The position numbers and the translations under genes were made by a program. Below, piece by piece: positions 24,034 to 32,307 of a stretch of DNA of 36,730 bases (positions within the stretch are counted from its first letter, which is position 1; every line of letters begins with the position of its first letter). Source of the DNA: Thermodesulfobacteriota bacterium (lineage in GTDB: Bacteria; Desulfobacterota; WTBG01; CAIYCZ01; CAIRTM01); contig JANQGV010000022.1 in NCBI GenBank assembly GCA_028282925.1, forward strand, positions 1 through 36,730, given 5' to 3'. The notes beneath the pieces are model-generated. The model did no database searches. It worked only from the letters and a program-made list of their open reading frames with translations, and was not told the DNA's origin.

Positions 24034-25518
24034 CTAAAATGCTTTGGCAGCCGACACAACCACCTTCCTGACCCCGGCGCCGATTGCTTCAAGGTCATCC
24101 ACACTCATTTTAAGCAGCTTCCGTGATTCCAGCTCTTCCAGATCAAGCTCCTCATCATTAAATAGGCTATACCCGATTTTGCGAGTCAGCATATTCGCGC
24201 AATGGATAACCAGCACTTCCTTGATTGTATTATCGGTAAAGCTGCTCGCGTCGTGCTGGATGGCTACGCTGGCAAACATCTTGTCGAAATTCCATTTCTG
24301 AAGCAGCACCCCGCCGAATGTACAATGGGCATCCTGCATCGCCTTGATAACCGCATCTATATCTTTCGTGGCCTCGGCAGCTTCCCCCTTCTTTCCCGTA
24401 TCAACCAGGGCTTTCAGCAGCATCACCTTACCGATGTCATGAATCAAACCCAGCAAAAAATACTGATCGATGTCACCAAACTGAAGTCCTTTGGCTATAT
24501 CGCGGGCGGCATATGCACACGCCAGCGAATGTTGCCACATCTGCTGCATTAAGTCATTGTACTCTTCCTGCTGTGTTTTATACAAATCCTTATTGGCTAT
24601 TGCCGAAACAATGCTCTGGGTCTGCTTCATTCCCAGGCGCGGCACGGCCTGAGCCACATTCATAATCTTTTTAGCTCCCCGGTACATGGGTGAATTTGCC
24701 GTAGAAATCAACCGGAGAGAAATGACCGCATCCTTTTCAATGATACCGGCAACATCATCCGTTGTGGTAATCGGGCTTTTTATAACCTTCTGTATTTCAT
24801 GCACCACATTCGGCAGTACCGGCAGGTCCACCTTGCCTTTTTTAAACCGTTCGATAATGCCGGCGATAATCGCACTCAGCCCGTCGCCCTCTCCGGCGCC
24901 TATCTTCTCAGCCAGGGTGGTCGGGGCCGACACCCCTGCCATGGCGGTCTTCACGTGGGCGACAAACTGCTTGACCAGTTCAGGGTCGAATTTGGTTCCT
25001 GCCTCTTTCTCAATTTCGGCAATTGCCTCGTCCATATTCATGGCCGGGCGGTGCGGTCTTTCCGAGGTCATGGCACAATAACTGTCCATAATTGCCAGAT
25101 ATCCGGCCGACGAAGGTATTTGCTCACCTTTCAACCCGTCCGGATAGCCTGAGCCGTCAAAGGCCTCATGGTGATGCCTGATAATCGGCAGTACCCCTTT
25201 CATGACCGGCAAATTCGTTAAAATTTTTTCGGCAATCTCCGGATGCTCTTTTACCTTTTCCATTTCGTCGCCGGTAAGGTCGCCGGGCTTTTGAACAAGC
25301 TCCAGCGGCAAATAGACCATACCGATATCGTGCAGCAGACCCGCAAGATATGTCCTTTCAATAATACTGCGCTGAAGCCCGATGGCTTTCATCAGGCGCA
25401 TACATCCGGTGGCCACCCGCTCGGAGTGACCTTTCAGGAAAACATCTTTTTCTTCAACCAGCCGGACCAGGGTCCTGACCATCTCGTTATAATATTTTTG
25501 GTAATTAACCGTTGCCAT
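24034..25518 (-). CDS. HD-GYP plus HDOD signalling protein (paralogue 1)
   Basis: 494 residues. Residues about 10-190 form an HD-GYP domain: H31, the HD pair H63-D64 in LLHDIGM, then HHHEAFDGSGYPDG at 115-128. Family members hydrolyse c-di-GMP; Met replaces the usual Lys of HDIGK, but the metal ligands remain. Residues about 225-430 form an HDOD domain (DLPVLPNVVHEI, a second GLIHDIGKV). No membrane segment and no receiver, so a cytoplasmic regulator with unknown input. The ribosome site is weak. The gene is 26 bases behind its tandem paralogue and probably co-transcribed. Confidence 0.9.
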   Translation of the reverse strand: MATVNYQKYYNEMVRTLVRLVEEKDVFLKGHSERVATGCMRLMKAIGLQRSIIERTYLAGLLHDIGMVYLPLELVQKPGDLTGDEMEKVKEHPEIAEKILTNLPVMKGVLPIIRHHHEAFDGSGYPDGLKGEQIPSSAGYLAIMDSYCAMTSERPHRPAMNMDEAIAEIEKEAGTKFDPELVKQFVAHVKTAMAGVSAPTTLAEKIGAGEGDGLSAIIAGIIERFKKGKVDLPVLPNVVHEIQKVIKSPITTTDDVAGIIEKDAVISLRLISTANSPMYRGAKKIMNVAQAVPRLGMKQTQSIVSAIANKDLYKTQQEEYNDLMQQMWQHSLACAYAARDIAKGLQFGDIDQYFLLGLIHDIGKVMLLKALVDTGKKGEAAEATKDIDAVIKAMQDAHCTFGGVLLQKWNFDKMFASVAIQHDASSFTDNTIKEVLVIHCANMLTRKIGYSLFNDEELDLEELESRKLLKMSVDDLEAIGAGVRKVVVSAAKAF

Positions 25519-25544
25519 ACAATCCGTGAAAAAAGTCTGCCGTT

Positions 25545-27014
25545 TTAAAAAATGTTAGCCGTTGTCTGCATAAGCTCCATCACCTGCTCCTTTATGCCGT
25601 TGAGATCCTCGGCTTCAAGCCCCAGGAGCTTTGCCGACTCCAGCGTGGATGCCTGCAGTTCCTCATCAGCAATAACACTGTAACCCATGGTCCGGGTCAT
25701 GCTGTTGGCCAGGTTCACGACCAGCACCCCTTTTTTAGTAGCTTCCGAAAACTTATGCCCGTCATGGGCTTCGGCGACCTTGACATATTCGGGAGTAAAG
25801 CCCCACTCTTCCAGAAGCGTCGCACCGAAGGCGGCATGAACCTCCTGAATGCCGTCCAGCATGTTCTGCATATCCAGCTTTTCATTGGGCAGCACTTCAG
25901 GAAGCATTTTCACCAGCAGCACTTTACCGATATCATGGATAAGCCCCATGAGGAAATATTTCTCATATTCTCCCAGACCGGTCTTTTCAGCTATGGCACG
26001 TGACGAATACGCCGTGGCAAGGGCATGCATCCAGAGCTTTTCCATAACGATCATGCCCTGGGCATCCGACGTCTTGTAAATACTTTTGGTTGCGATTGCC
26101 GATATGGTATTGCGGGTTTCCTGCATCCCGAGCCGGGGAACCGCCTGCTTAACGGTTGCAATCTTATCCGCCCCCCGGTATACGGCTGAATTGGCAACAG
26201 AGATCAGCCTGACCGACACAACCGCATCTCGCTCAATAACCTCTGCCAGATCATCGATACTCGAATTGGGCTGTTTCATAACATTCTCGATTTCCTGAAT
26301 CACCTTGGGCAGTACCGGCAAATCTATTTCACCATCCTTAACCTTCTTTATAATATACGTGACCGCTTCCTGAATCGTTTCAGGCTGCTTTTTCTTTTTA
26401 GCAGCGGCAACTGCTCCCGTTTCTTCTTCGACCCCCTGCATCAGTTCAAAAAAGAGCTTCACCACGCGGTCATCATACTGCGTGCCGGCACCTTTTTGTA
26501 TCTCGGCCAGGGCATCATCTCTACTCAAGGCCGGCCGCTGCGGGCGGGGAGAGGTCATGGCACAGTAACTGTCGACAACCGCAATAATACGCGACTCCAG
26601 GGGAATCTCATCCCCTTTCAGACCCTCCGGATAGCCGCTGCCGTCAAAGGCTTCATGATGATAGCGGATAATTCCCAGGACTCCCTGCAAAATACTCATA
26701 TGCGACAATACATTTTCCGCAATGACCGGGTGGCCCTGTATCAGCTTCTTCTCTTCATCGGTCAGGGGCTCCGGTTTCTGCACAATCTCAAGGGGCAGGC
26801 ACACCATACCGATATCGTGCAGCAGGCCCGCAAGATAAATCTTATCAACAATCTGCTTGGGAAGCTTCAGGGTCCGGGCGAAGTGTACACATTCAGAGGA
26901 GACCCGGTCCGCATGTCCGCGTATAAAGTCGTCCTTCTGCTCAATGACGGCAACCAGGGTCTTAATAAGCTCGGAGAAAACATTGAAATTTTTTTCGTTT
27001 GCTGTTTGCGGCAT
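25545..27014 (-). CDS. HD-GYP plus HDOD signalling protein (paralogue 2)
   Basis: 489 residues with the same domain order as the next gene. HD-GYP has H34, H66-D67 in GLLHDIGM and YHHEAFDGSGYPEG; HDOD spans about 225-430 with DLPVLPKVIQEI, RDAVVSVRLISVANS and GLIHDIGKV. Both copies share the HDIGM variant and the ordered match across the full length, so they are a tandem duplication that has since diverged. Predicted c-di-GMP phosphodiesterase activity linked to an HDOD output module. Start codon context is poor (AAGG only 2-3 bases before ATG), so the true start may differ by a few codons. Confidence 0.9.
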   Translation of the reverse strand: MPQTANEKNFNVFSELIKTLVAVIEQKDDFIRGHADRVSSECVHFARTLKLPKQIVDKIYLAGLLHDIGMVCLPLEIVQKPEPLTDEEKKLIQGHPVIAENVLSHMSILQGVLGIIRYHHEAFDGSGYPEGLKGDEIPLESRIIAVVDSYCAMTSPRPQRPALSRDDALAEIQKGAGTQYDDRVVKLFFELMQGVEEETGAVAAAKKKKQPETIQEAVTYIIKKVKDGEIDLPVLPKVIQEIENVMKQPNSSIDDLAEVIERDAVVSVRLISVANSAVYRGADKIATVKQAVPRLGMQETRNTISAIATKSIYKTSDAQGMIVMEKLWMHALATAYSSRAIAEKTGLGEYEKYFLMGLIHDIGKVLLVKMLPEVLPNEKLDMQNMLDGIQEVHAAFGATLLEEWGFTPEYVKVAEAHDGHKFSEATKKGVLVVNLANSMTRTMGYSVIADEELQASTLESAKLLGLEAEDLNGIKEQVMELMQTTANIF

Positions 27015-27222
27015 AACCTTACGTGCAGTTTATAACCGTCTATGGTGTAACTCTTCACATCTGCTTCATTTTTTCAATATGTTTCAGTATGTACCCTATG
27101 ATCTTCGCCCTGTCAACCAGGCTTCGGGTATCTCTTTGCACAGCCGAAAAACCCGGACTTGGAAACCAGGCCATACACCTGTATCGTATATATCCTGTCG
27201 TAAACTTTAGCCTTTTTTCGAT

Positions 27223-27882
27223 TTATTCACTGCCCCAGAACAGGGCTACACAGCCCGCCGTCTCAACTCCATAGCGGGAAAAGTATTTACTCAGTTGAGA
27301 CCGCAATCCGTCAAGGTCGTCACCGGTATTTGAGAAAACACCCCGGGAATTATATATTTCCATGAACGTTTTCGCCAAACGCCCCCTTGGTACTCCTTCA
27401 CTCAGAACAGTGGACCCGAACAGCACCCCGTCGGGGTTGAGAACGGCTTTCAGGTTGGCGAACACTTCCCCCTTGGTCTGCATGGTGCCGGGCAGGCAAT
27501 GCAGTACATAGTTGATACCCACCGAATCGAATCCGGGGTTTTTAATCTCCAAGGGCTTCAGGGCGTTTGCCTGGATGGTTGATGGATGATAACGGGCTAT
27601 ACGGCGGGAGGCCCACTCGAGACAGTGCGGGTTAAGATCCGCCAGAACAATTCTCTGCACTGGTTGCGGAAATTCGCAGCGGTCAAGGTAAAAGCCGGTA
27701 CCGGGACCGACTTCAAGGTGGTTGCCGGTTATACAGCGATTATACAATGAAAGAATCGATCGGGTCGGGCACTTCCATACCACCCGGTTTGAAAAACCAG
27801 CCACAAACAGATCATACAGTGCCAGTACCGGTTTTGTATACAGCCGGTGCCCGGCCTCAACCTGTTCTGCAGTTACCGCCAT
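27223..27882 (-). CDS. Class I SAM-dependent methyltransferase
   Basis: 219 residues. Motif I HLEVGPGTGFYLD (near residue 56), motif II ending IVLADLNPHCLEWA, and a motif IV region GFDSVGINYVLHCLPG are all recognisable. VLNPDGVLFGSTVLSEG forms the usual post-IV strand. Small-molecule methyltransferase of the Methyltransf_12/25 type, substrate unknown. GGAGGAACAATACC precedes the ATG. A short open frame (28016-27873) overlaps its start on the same strand and could couple translation, but is weakly supported. Confidence 0.85.
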   Translation of the reverse strand: MAVTAEQVEAGHRLYTKPVLALYDLFVAGFSNRVVWKCPTRSILSLYNRCITGNHLEVGPGTGFYLDRCEFPQPVQRIVLADLNPHCLEWASRRIARYHPSTIQANALKPLEIKNPGFDSVGINYVLHCLPGTMQTKGEVFANLKAVLNPDGVLFGSTVLSEGVPRGRLAKTFMEIYNSRGVFSNTGDDLDGLRSQLSKYFSRYGVETAGCVALFWGSE

Positions 27883-28134
27883 GGTATTGTTCCTCCATGT
27901 CCGGTGTGTCGCAATTTCTCCCTCTCAGATCCAAATTCAGCCCAGGGCTCTGCGCACAGACGGGCACCTTCTTCAACCGGCCCGAGCAAAACCAGGACGG
28001 TTCCTTCAACAAGCATAAAATCAGGGGCCGGATTATACCGGTATTTTTCTGTGTTCGTCCGGACGGTAAAAAACAACAATAAATATCAATACCATAGATA
28101 CACATGGTGTGCCATTGCTTTTTTCGGCAGCCAT
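27883..28134. other. Leader region upstream of the methyltransferase
   Basis: Holds the perfect palindrome CGTCCGGACG (28056-28065) and a possible 48-codon minus-strand ORF (28016-27873) whose TAA overlaps the methyltransferase ATG. That ORF has no ribosome site; I do not call it a gene. Confidence 0.3.
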
Positions 28135-28167
28135 AAAAAAAGCCCCGATATAGATATATATCGGGGC
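28135..28167 (-). terminator. Strong terminator after the ferritin-like gene
   Basis: Read on the minus strand, GCCCCGATATA pairs with TATATCGGGGC around a four-base loop and is followed by seven T residues. It lies 30 bases beyond the stop of the ferritin-like gene. Confidence 0.92.
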
Positions 28168-28197
28168 CGTATCGAACACCATGATCTGAGGATTTTC

Positions 28198-28653
28198 TTA
28201 ATTATCCTGCAAAACGTGTTCCTCATACTCTATTTCAAACCGCAGCTTGTGTTTTGCCTCTTCCTGGGCAAGCCCGAGGAACAGATCTTTTAGTTCCGCA
28301 TTGTCGGTCGCCTTTGCCAGATCGGTATACATGCGAAATGCGTTTTTCTCCCGCTGCATGGCAAGAATCAGGGCCTGCTGGTAGTCAAGATTGGACTGCG
28401 GCTCTTCTTCTTTGATATATTCCGCAATTTTCAAATCAAGAACTTTCTCTACATTGATGTGCAGAAACCGCCGGCCTTCTTTGACTCCCTGGAGCTTTTC
28501 CTTATGATGTTTCTCTTCGTTGGCGAAATCCTTAAGCACCTGACTGATCTCTCTGCGCTCAACCATATCAGAGAGGTTCATATAAAACCGGCAGGCTTCT
28601 TCTTCCTGTTCAATTGCATAATCAAGTATCTGCTCGACTGATGAAAATTCCAT
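28198..28653 (-). CDS. Ferritin-like (rubrerythrin-family) diiron protein
   Basis: 151 residues from the ATG at 28653, where AGGAGG lies seven bases upstream; the frame stays open to 28677. Two helical pairs carry the metal ligands of the family: ILDYAIEQEEEACRFY then FANEEKHHKEKL in the first half, and ILAMQREKNAFRMY then LAQEEAKHKLRFE in the second. There is no rubredoxin domain (no C-x2-C pairs). Such proteins act in peroxide or oxygen stress of anaerobes. Monocistronic with a strong terminator. Confidence 0.9.
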   Translation of the reverse strand: MEFSSVEQILDYAIEQEEEACRFYMNLSDMVERREISQVLKDFANEEKHHKEKLQGVKEGRRFLHINVEKVLDLKIAEYIKEEEPQSNLDYQQALILAMQREKNAFRMYTDLAKATDNAELKDLFLGLAQEEAKHKLRFEIEYEEHVLQDN

Positions 28654-28718
28654 TGTTGTACCTCCTGCGCATGTCATGGTTTATAATAAAAAAAGTATAG
28701 TTAAAAAGGCCCGGGGTG

Positions 28719-29645
28719 TCAATGGCTGCTCTGAAGAGCCCTGTAGATACTCTTAAGCACACCTCTTCCGAAGGTCGCATCGGAAACATCATAGATCCCG
28801 ACAACATACGCTCCGGCTGGCATAACAAATATGGAGTTGTGCCATGGTTCTTCCGCCGTAAAACCGTTGGGGAACTCTTTACCGAGTCCCGCACAAAGCT
28901 TGCCGGATGATGCGAGATAGTCACGGTGCTGCTGAATGGCCTGTGTTGCATCAGCGGGCGAACCGCAAAACACGATAAATGCGGTCCCCGCATCTGTTTT
29001 ATTTTTATATTCCGCCGTAATCCCGGTTTCATAAAACGCATGGCCCAGCACCCCTCCCCGAACATACTTTTCCGACCCCGGAATTTTGTTCTTCTCAGGT
29101 AGCAGGGCCAGTTCCTGCGGAGGGCGGTTGTTGCCAGGAAGAGCTCCGGCAAGCTGTTCAGCGGCGGTCCGGAGCACTGCTTGTTTCCCGGTTCCCTGCA
29201 TATAGCACTGCACTTCAACATAATACCTGTCTTTGTAAAACGACAGGTATTCATCGGTAAACTGCGAAGCGGTCCCCACCCCGGCCGACACGGCATCGCT
29301 GTTCCGGCGGGCCTGAAACACACCGAAAGCATGCAGACCGGCACCCATATCATACACATCCACCGTCAACGACTGCCCGGGGTGTACGGCATGACGATAA
29401 TAGGAACCGGTCAATTTCTCAAAACCGTAGCCGATAAAAAAGTCGGCCGCCCCGTTAATATAACGGTATAAATTGTTCGGTGTATAGGTGTACTGATCCG
29501 CAGCCTGCCATCCCGGCGGACTGCACTTTTTCAAAGCGTTTGCAACCTGATCCGGGGCTGCCTGAACCGGTCGTGTCAAGGCTGTCACCATCAGCAAACA
29601 CAACAGGAATATACAAAATAACCGGCTGAGAATGTATAGATTCAA
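28719..29645 (-). CDS. Exported DUF6599-like protein
   Basis: About 309 residues if started at a TTG at 29645. The pattern NNLYRYINGAADFFIGYGFEK, then VDVYDMGAGLHAFGVFQARR, fits the DUF6599 family of exported proteins of unknown role. A hydrophobic leader (about 20 residues, ending RPVQA) is a signal peptide. The frame stays open to 29741, but those codons are translated repeat R5 (ENAHLRRCTHPSS), so the native start is uncertain; no ribosome site is clear. Downstream of the aldo/keto reductase, probably in one operon. Confidence 0.75.
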   Translation of the reverse strand: MNLYILSRLFCIFLLCLLMVTALTRPVQAAPDQVANALKKCSPPGWQAADQYTYTPNNLYRYINGAADFFIGYGFEKLTGSYYRHAVHPGQSLTVDVYDMGAGLHAFGVFQARRNSDAVSAGVGTASQFTDEYLSFYKDRYYVEVQCYMQGTGKQAVLRTAAEQLAGALPGNNRPPQELALLPEKNKIPGSEKYVRGGVLGHAFYETGITAEYKNKTDAGTAFIVFCGSPADATQAIQQHRDYLASSGKLCAGLGKEFPNGFTAEEPWHNSIFVMPAGAYVVGIYDVSDATFGRGVLKSIYRALQSSH

Positions 29646-29718
29646 GGCGTGCGTGTCTGTAGGTCGCAGTGACGAAGGGTGAGTGCAACGCCGAAGATGG
29701 GCGTTCTCCGCCCTCCTC
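29640..29718 (-). repeat. Dispersed repeat family R, right-end copy R5
   Basis: TTCAAGGCGTGCG, then GTCGCAGTGACGAAGGGTGA, GTGCAACGCCGAAGATGGGC and TTCTCCGCCCTCCTC match the family's right part. It starts immediately after the stop codon of the aldo/keto reductase and runs into the signal peptide region of the next gene, so it occupies that gene's expected ribosome site. Confidence 0.7.
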
Positions 29719-30921
29719 TTAGGCAAACAATGTGTGTGCATACCTCATCCGCTCCTTCAAGTTGATACCATTGCTGCACCTGCAGGTCGGCGCATCACAC
29801 TCCAAGCACATCCGGGCGTACACACCGCTCGGCAAATCATTATACGCGGCTTTGCCGAATGCAAAATCACCATAGCCTTCATAATACATCAGGGCCCGGT
29901 TCACATCGGGAATCGAAACCCCCTTGGCGCAGGTGCCGTCACAACCGCCGCACCTGACACACAGGCGGTCCCGTACCGATTCGTAGTATGACGCCAGGGT
30001 TTTACGGGCGGCCCAGCCCGTTTTCGTTTCAAGGGCGGCAATGTTTTCATGGAGTTCCCGCCGGTTGACCATTCCGGGGATCGAACAATCCACAAACGGC
30101 TGGTCAAGGGACCAGCGCAGGGCTGCCTGGTGCGGATTAAGACCGGGGTGTTTCGGCTCGGCATAGCCCCCGGCCTGGGTCTTCATGGCAACGATACCGA
30201 TATTGCGCTTCCTGGCCCGGTTCAGTGCCGTCAGGTGCGACTGGGGACTCTTGAAATTAAGGGTGGCCAGATACACATCATAGATGTCGGTCTGGAGCGC
30301 CTTATCGACAATGTTCACATAATATTCACCGGAGGCATGAAAACTGATACCCACGAACCGCGCCTTTCCCTTCTTCCGTGCCTGTTCGGCAAAAGCCATA
30401 AGGTCCTGGTGCAGCGACCATCCCGGCTCTTTGATATTATGTAGAAACAGAACATCCACATAATCGGTTTGCAGCCGTTTCAGGCTTTCATCCAGCAGCT
30501 TTTCCATGGAGGCTTTGTCGCGCAGCAGCATACCCAGGGACGCCCGGTAAAAGGGCGGTATCTTTGTTGCCACATACACTTTCTGCCGCCCGTACTGCTT
30601 CAGAACCTTTCCCAGCATCTTCTCGTTATTACCGCCCTGGTAGCTATGAGCCGTATCAAAAAAGTTGATACCCCGATCAAGGGCTTCATGCAGCACAGCC
30701 GGTTCCCCCAGCCGCATCACCCCGAAACTGACCGCCGAAACCTTCAGACCGGTCCGGCCCAGGGTACGGTACTCCATCGATGTTGTGCCGGCCGCTTTAG
30801 CAGCCGGGCGACCTTTGCCGAAAACATTCCGCGGCGTCAGGTTGTTCACAGCCAGCCCTGCGCAGCCTGCCAGCGTCATGTTTCTGATAAACGTCCGACG
30901 GGACAGAGATTTTTTAAACAT
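29719..30921 (-). CDS. Tat-exported aldo/keto reductase with ferredoxin-type Cys motif
   Basis: 400 residues. Tat signal SRRTFIRN (7-14) precedes a hydrophobic stretch. The AKR barrel (about 50-300) keeps the catalytic tetrad: Asp89 and Tyr94 (FFDTAHSYQ), Lys120 (VATK) and His161 (LFLHNI). After the barrel come Cys321, 324, 327 and 331 (C-x2-C-x2-C-x3-C), the [4Fe-4S] ferredoxin pattern, then a second Cys-rich stretch CLECDAPTCRC near 375. It is likely a periplasmic redox enzyme delivering electrons between a cluster and a flavin- or NADPH-like cofactor; substrate unknown. AAGGAG precedes the ATG. Confidence 0.9.
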   Translation of the reverse strand: MFKKSLSRRTFIRNMTLAGCAGLAVNNLTPRNVFGKGRPAAKAAGTTSMEYRTLGRTGLKVSAVSFGVMRLGEPAVLHEALDRGINFFDTAHSYQGGNNEKMLGKVLKQYGRQKVYVATKIPPFYRASLGMLLRDKASMEKLLDESLKRLQTDYVDVLFLHNIKEPGWSLHQDLMAFAEQARKKGKARFVGISFHASGEYYVNIVDKALQTDIYDVYLATLNFKSPQSHLTALNRARKRNIGIVAMKTQAGGYAEPKHPGLNPHQAALRWSLDQPFVDCSIPGMVNRRELHENIAALETKTGWAARKTLASYYESVRDRLCVRCGGCDGTCAKGVSIPDVNRALMYYEGYGDFAFGKAAYNDLPSGVYARMCLECDAPTCRCSNGINLKERMRYAHTLFA

Positions 30922-31319
30922 ACCCTTACTCCTTATCGGTTTGGTAGATTGTAAAAGCTGAAAACATGGTGCACGTAAACAACCGTCTCAAAGAGCCCGG
31001 CTTGGTTTTTCGGACTTTGGCCCAAGAACCAACGTCCATGAAAGTGGGTGGCTTCCTTTTGCCTCCTTGCGAAAAGCGCACGGTTTCCAGCATATAATGA
31101 CTACTGTATAGAACAAAAAAAGGCGAGTTGCAATTTATTAACCAAGAAAGCATAGAGCCGCTTAAAAACGATCGGATGCGTGAGTTGATAAAGGATAAAA
31201 TGTTATTTGATAAAATACAGGCCGGGATGAACCGGATCTGAACGGGCTCCGTGATTGACACCGGTAGCGGGTTTTGGAACACATTACCCTTATCAGGATA
31301 TACAGGAAGCGAAATGTGC
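30922..31319. other. 398-bp intergenic region with structured segment
   Basis: On the minus strand about 31085-30985 contains AAGGAGGCAAAAGGAAGCCA, then a hairpin GGAC-TTGG/CCAA-GTCC, then AAGCCGGGCTCTTTGAG. That last piece equals the left arm and loop of the ilvD terminator but lacks the right arm. It looks like a decayed or unassigned RNA element. The frame 30926-31330 through it shows no family features. Confidence 0.35.
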
Positions 31320-31526
31320 CTAATCAGCAATAGTCACAACACAGCCTCCCGCAACTATGCAACAAATTGCACACAGCGCTGAATGGCATTCCCGCAGGAT
31401 AGTGTATTCAACACCTGAATTGCATAAATCGCACCCGATAGCAGTATCTGGTCGCAAGATAAGGGACTGCTTTTTCATTACAATTCTGTATTCAGTAGTC
31501 TCCTTGCGACAATTACGCCCATACAT
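31320..31526 (-). CDS. Possible small Cys-rich protein overlapping the J-domain gene
   Basis: A 68-codon frame from an ATG at 31526 that overlaps the end of the J-domain gene by 14 bases, giving potential translational coupling (GGAAG before the ATG). An internal ATG at 31478 would give 52 residues. The C-terminal part has a zinc-finger-like spacing: GCDLCNSG, then REC, then ALCAICCIVAGGC. No family recognised. Compact overlap and clustered cysteines favour a real gene, but the evidence is modest. Confidence 0.4.
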   Translation of the reverse strand: MYGRNCRKETTEYRIVMKKQSLILRPDTAIGCDLCNSGVEYTILRECHSALCAICCIVAGGCVVTIAD

Positions 31527-31842
31527 CCAGCTTCCAGGGTCTGAATTTAGCCCTACCCTCTTCTGCAGCGGTTTTTCCCAGGTTCCAGGGTTGAAATCCT
31601 GCAGCCCGTGCCGAAGCTCCCGCTGCATTTCTCAGCCTGCGGATTTGATCTACCGTGCCGTGAATCAGTTTCCAGCTCTGGTAGGCAGCGTTAACTCTTT
31701 TAAATTGCTCTTCTTTTACCTGATCACCGGGAAAAAGATCCGGATGATGCAGTTTGGCGAAATCACGATATGCTCTTTTTACATTATCTTCTGATGCGTT
31801 TGTGCTCAAATTAAGCAGCGAATAAATATCATCCCGGTACAT
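31513..31842 (-). CDS. Small J-domain protein (DnaJ-like co-chaperone)
   Basis: 109 residues. Residues 1-65 are a J domain: YSLLNLSTNASEDNVKRAYR, the obligatory HPD in KLHHPDLFPGD, and VNAAYQSWK closing helix III. It stimulates a DnaK-type ATPase. The remaining 45 residues are a basic tail (RRLRNAAGASARAAGFQPW) with no zinc or client-binding domain, so it is a type III J protein with unknown client. Preceded by GGAGATAGTC before the ATG. Confidence 0.85.
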   Translation of the reverse strand: MYRDDIYSLLNLSTNASEDNVKRAYRDFAKLHHPDLFPGDQVKEEQFKRVNAAYQSWKLIHGTVDQIRRLRNAAGASARAAGFQPWNLGKTAAEEGRAKFRPWKLDVWA

Positions 31843-32100
31843 GACTATCTCCTTTTTCCCGCACTTTTGGGATTCTTTATTCGCAGCGCTGCGTTAATTC
31901 GACGTCTTTGTTAGCATGCACGTATCTCTATTGCACCCCTGGTGCCGAATTGAAAAATATTTTATAATACATTGTTTTTACATTACTATTTTTTAAAAAC
32001 CGGCCAAAGCCCTCCTAAAAACACCCCCAAACTGTGCAAAGAATTGCACACCATGCAGTCCTCTTGCACAGTTGCAGGAAAAAGGATACTGAACAGGATT

Positions 32101-32173
32101 TTCAGGCCGCAGTGAAGAGGGGTGAGTGCAATCCTGATACAATCGGGAAAGATGGACGTTTTCCACCGGCCTG
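32101..32173 (-). repeat. Dispersed repeat family R, right-end copy R6
   Basis: CGCAGTGAAGAGGGGTGAGT, then GCAATCCTGATACAATCGGG and GATGGACGTTTTCCACCGGCC follow the family's right part with the hairpin variant also seen in R7. Outer CAGGCCG/CGGCCTG forms inverted ends. Lies alone in the 430-bp gap between the J-domain gene and the kinase-activator gene; no gene is seen in the rest of that gap. Confidence 0.65.
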
Positions 32174-32307
32174 GGGCCTATGCTCTTGCAAGTCTCAGCA
32201 TAAATAGTTATACTCATGCCAAATGGCGGCAGGCTTCCAGGCGGCTCCTGTCCCATGCCCGATAAACCGACCGGGTGATCCTTCCTACTTATTGCCGGGG
32301 TACCATA

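Noticed and set aside
27873-28016. 48-codon ORF overlapping the methyltransferase start
   Set aside because: No ribosome site, and the overlap alone is weak evidence.
30985-31085. c-di-GMP (GEMM) riboswitch
   Set aside because: Some purine-rich text is suggestive, but the conserved GEMM core and tetraloop-receptor pattern are absent.
30926-31330. 134-codon minus-strand ORF
   Set aside because: Low-complexity hydrophobic text without family features; it reads through a structured leader region.
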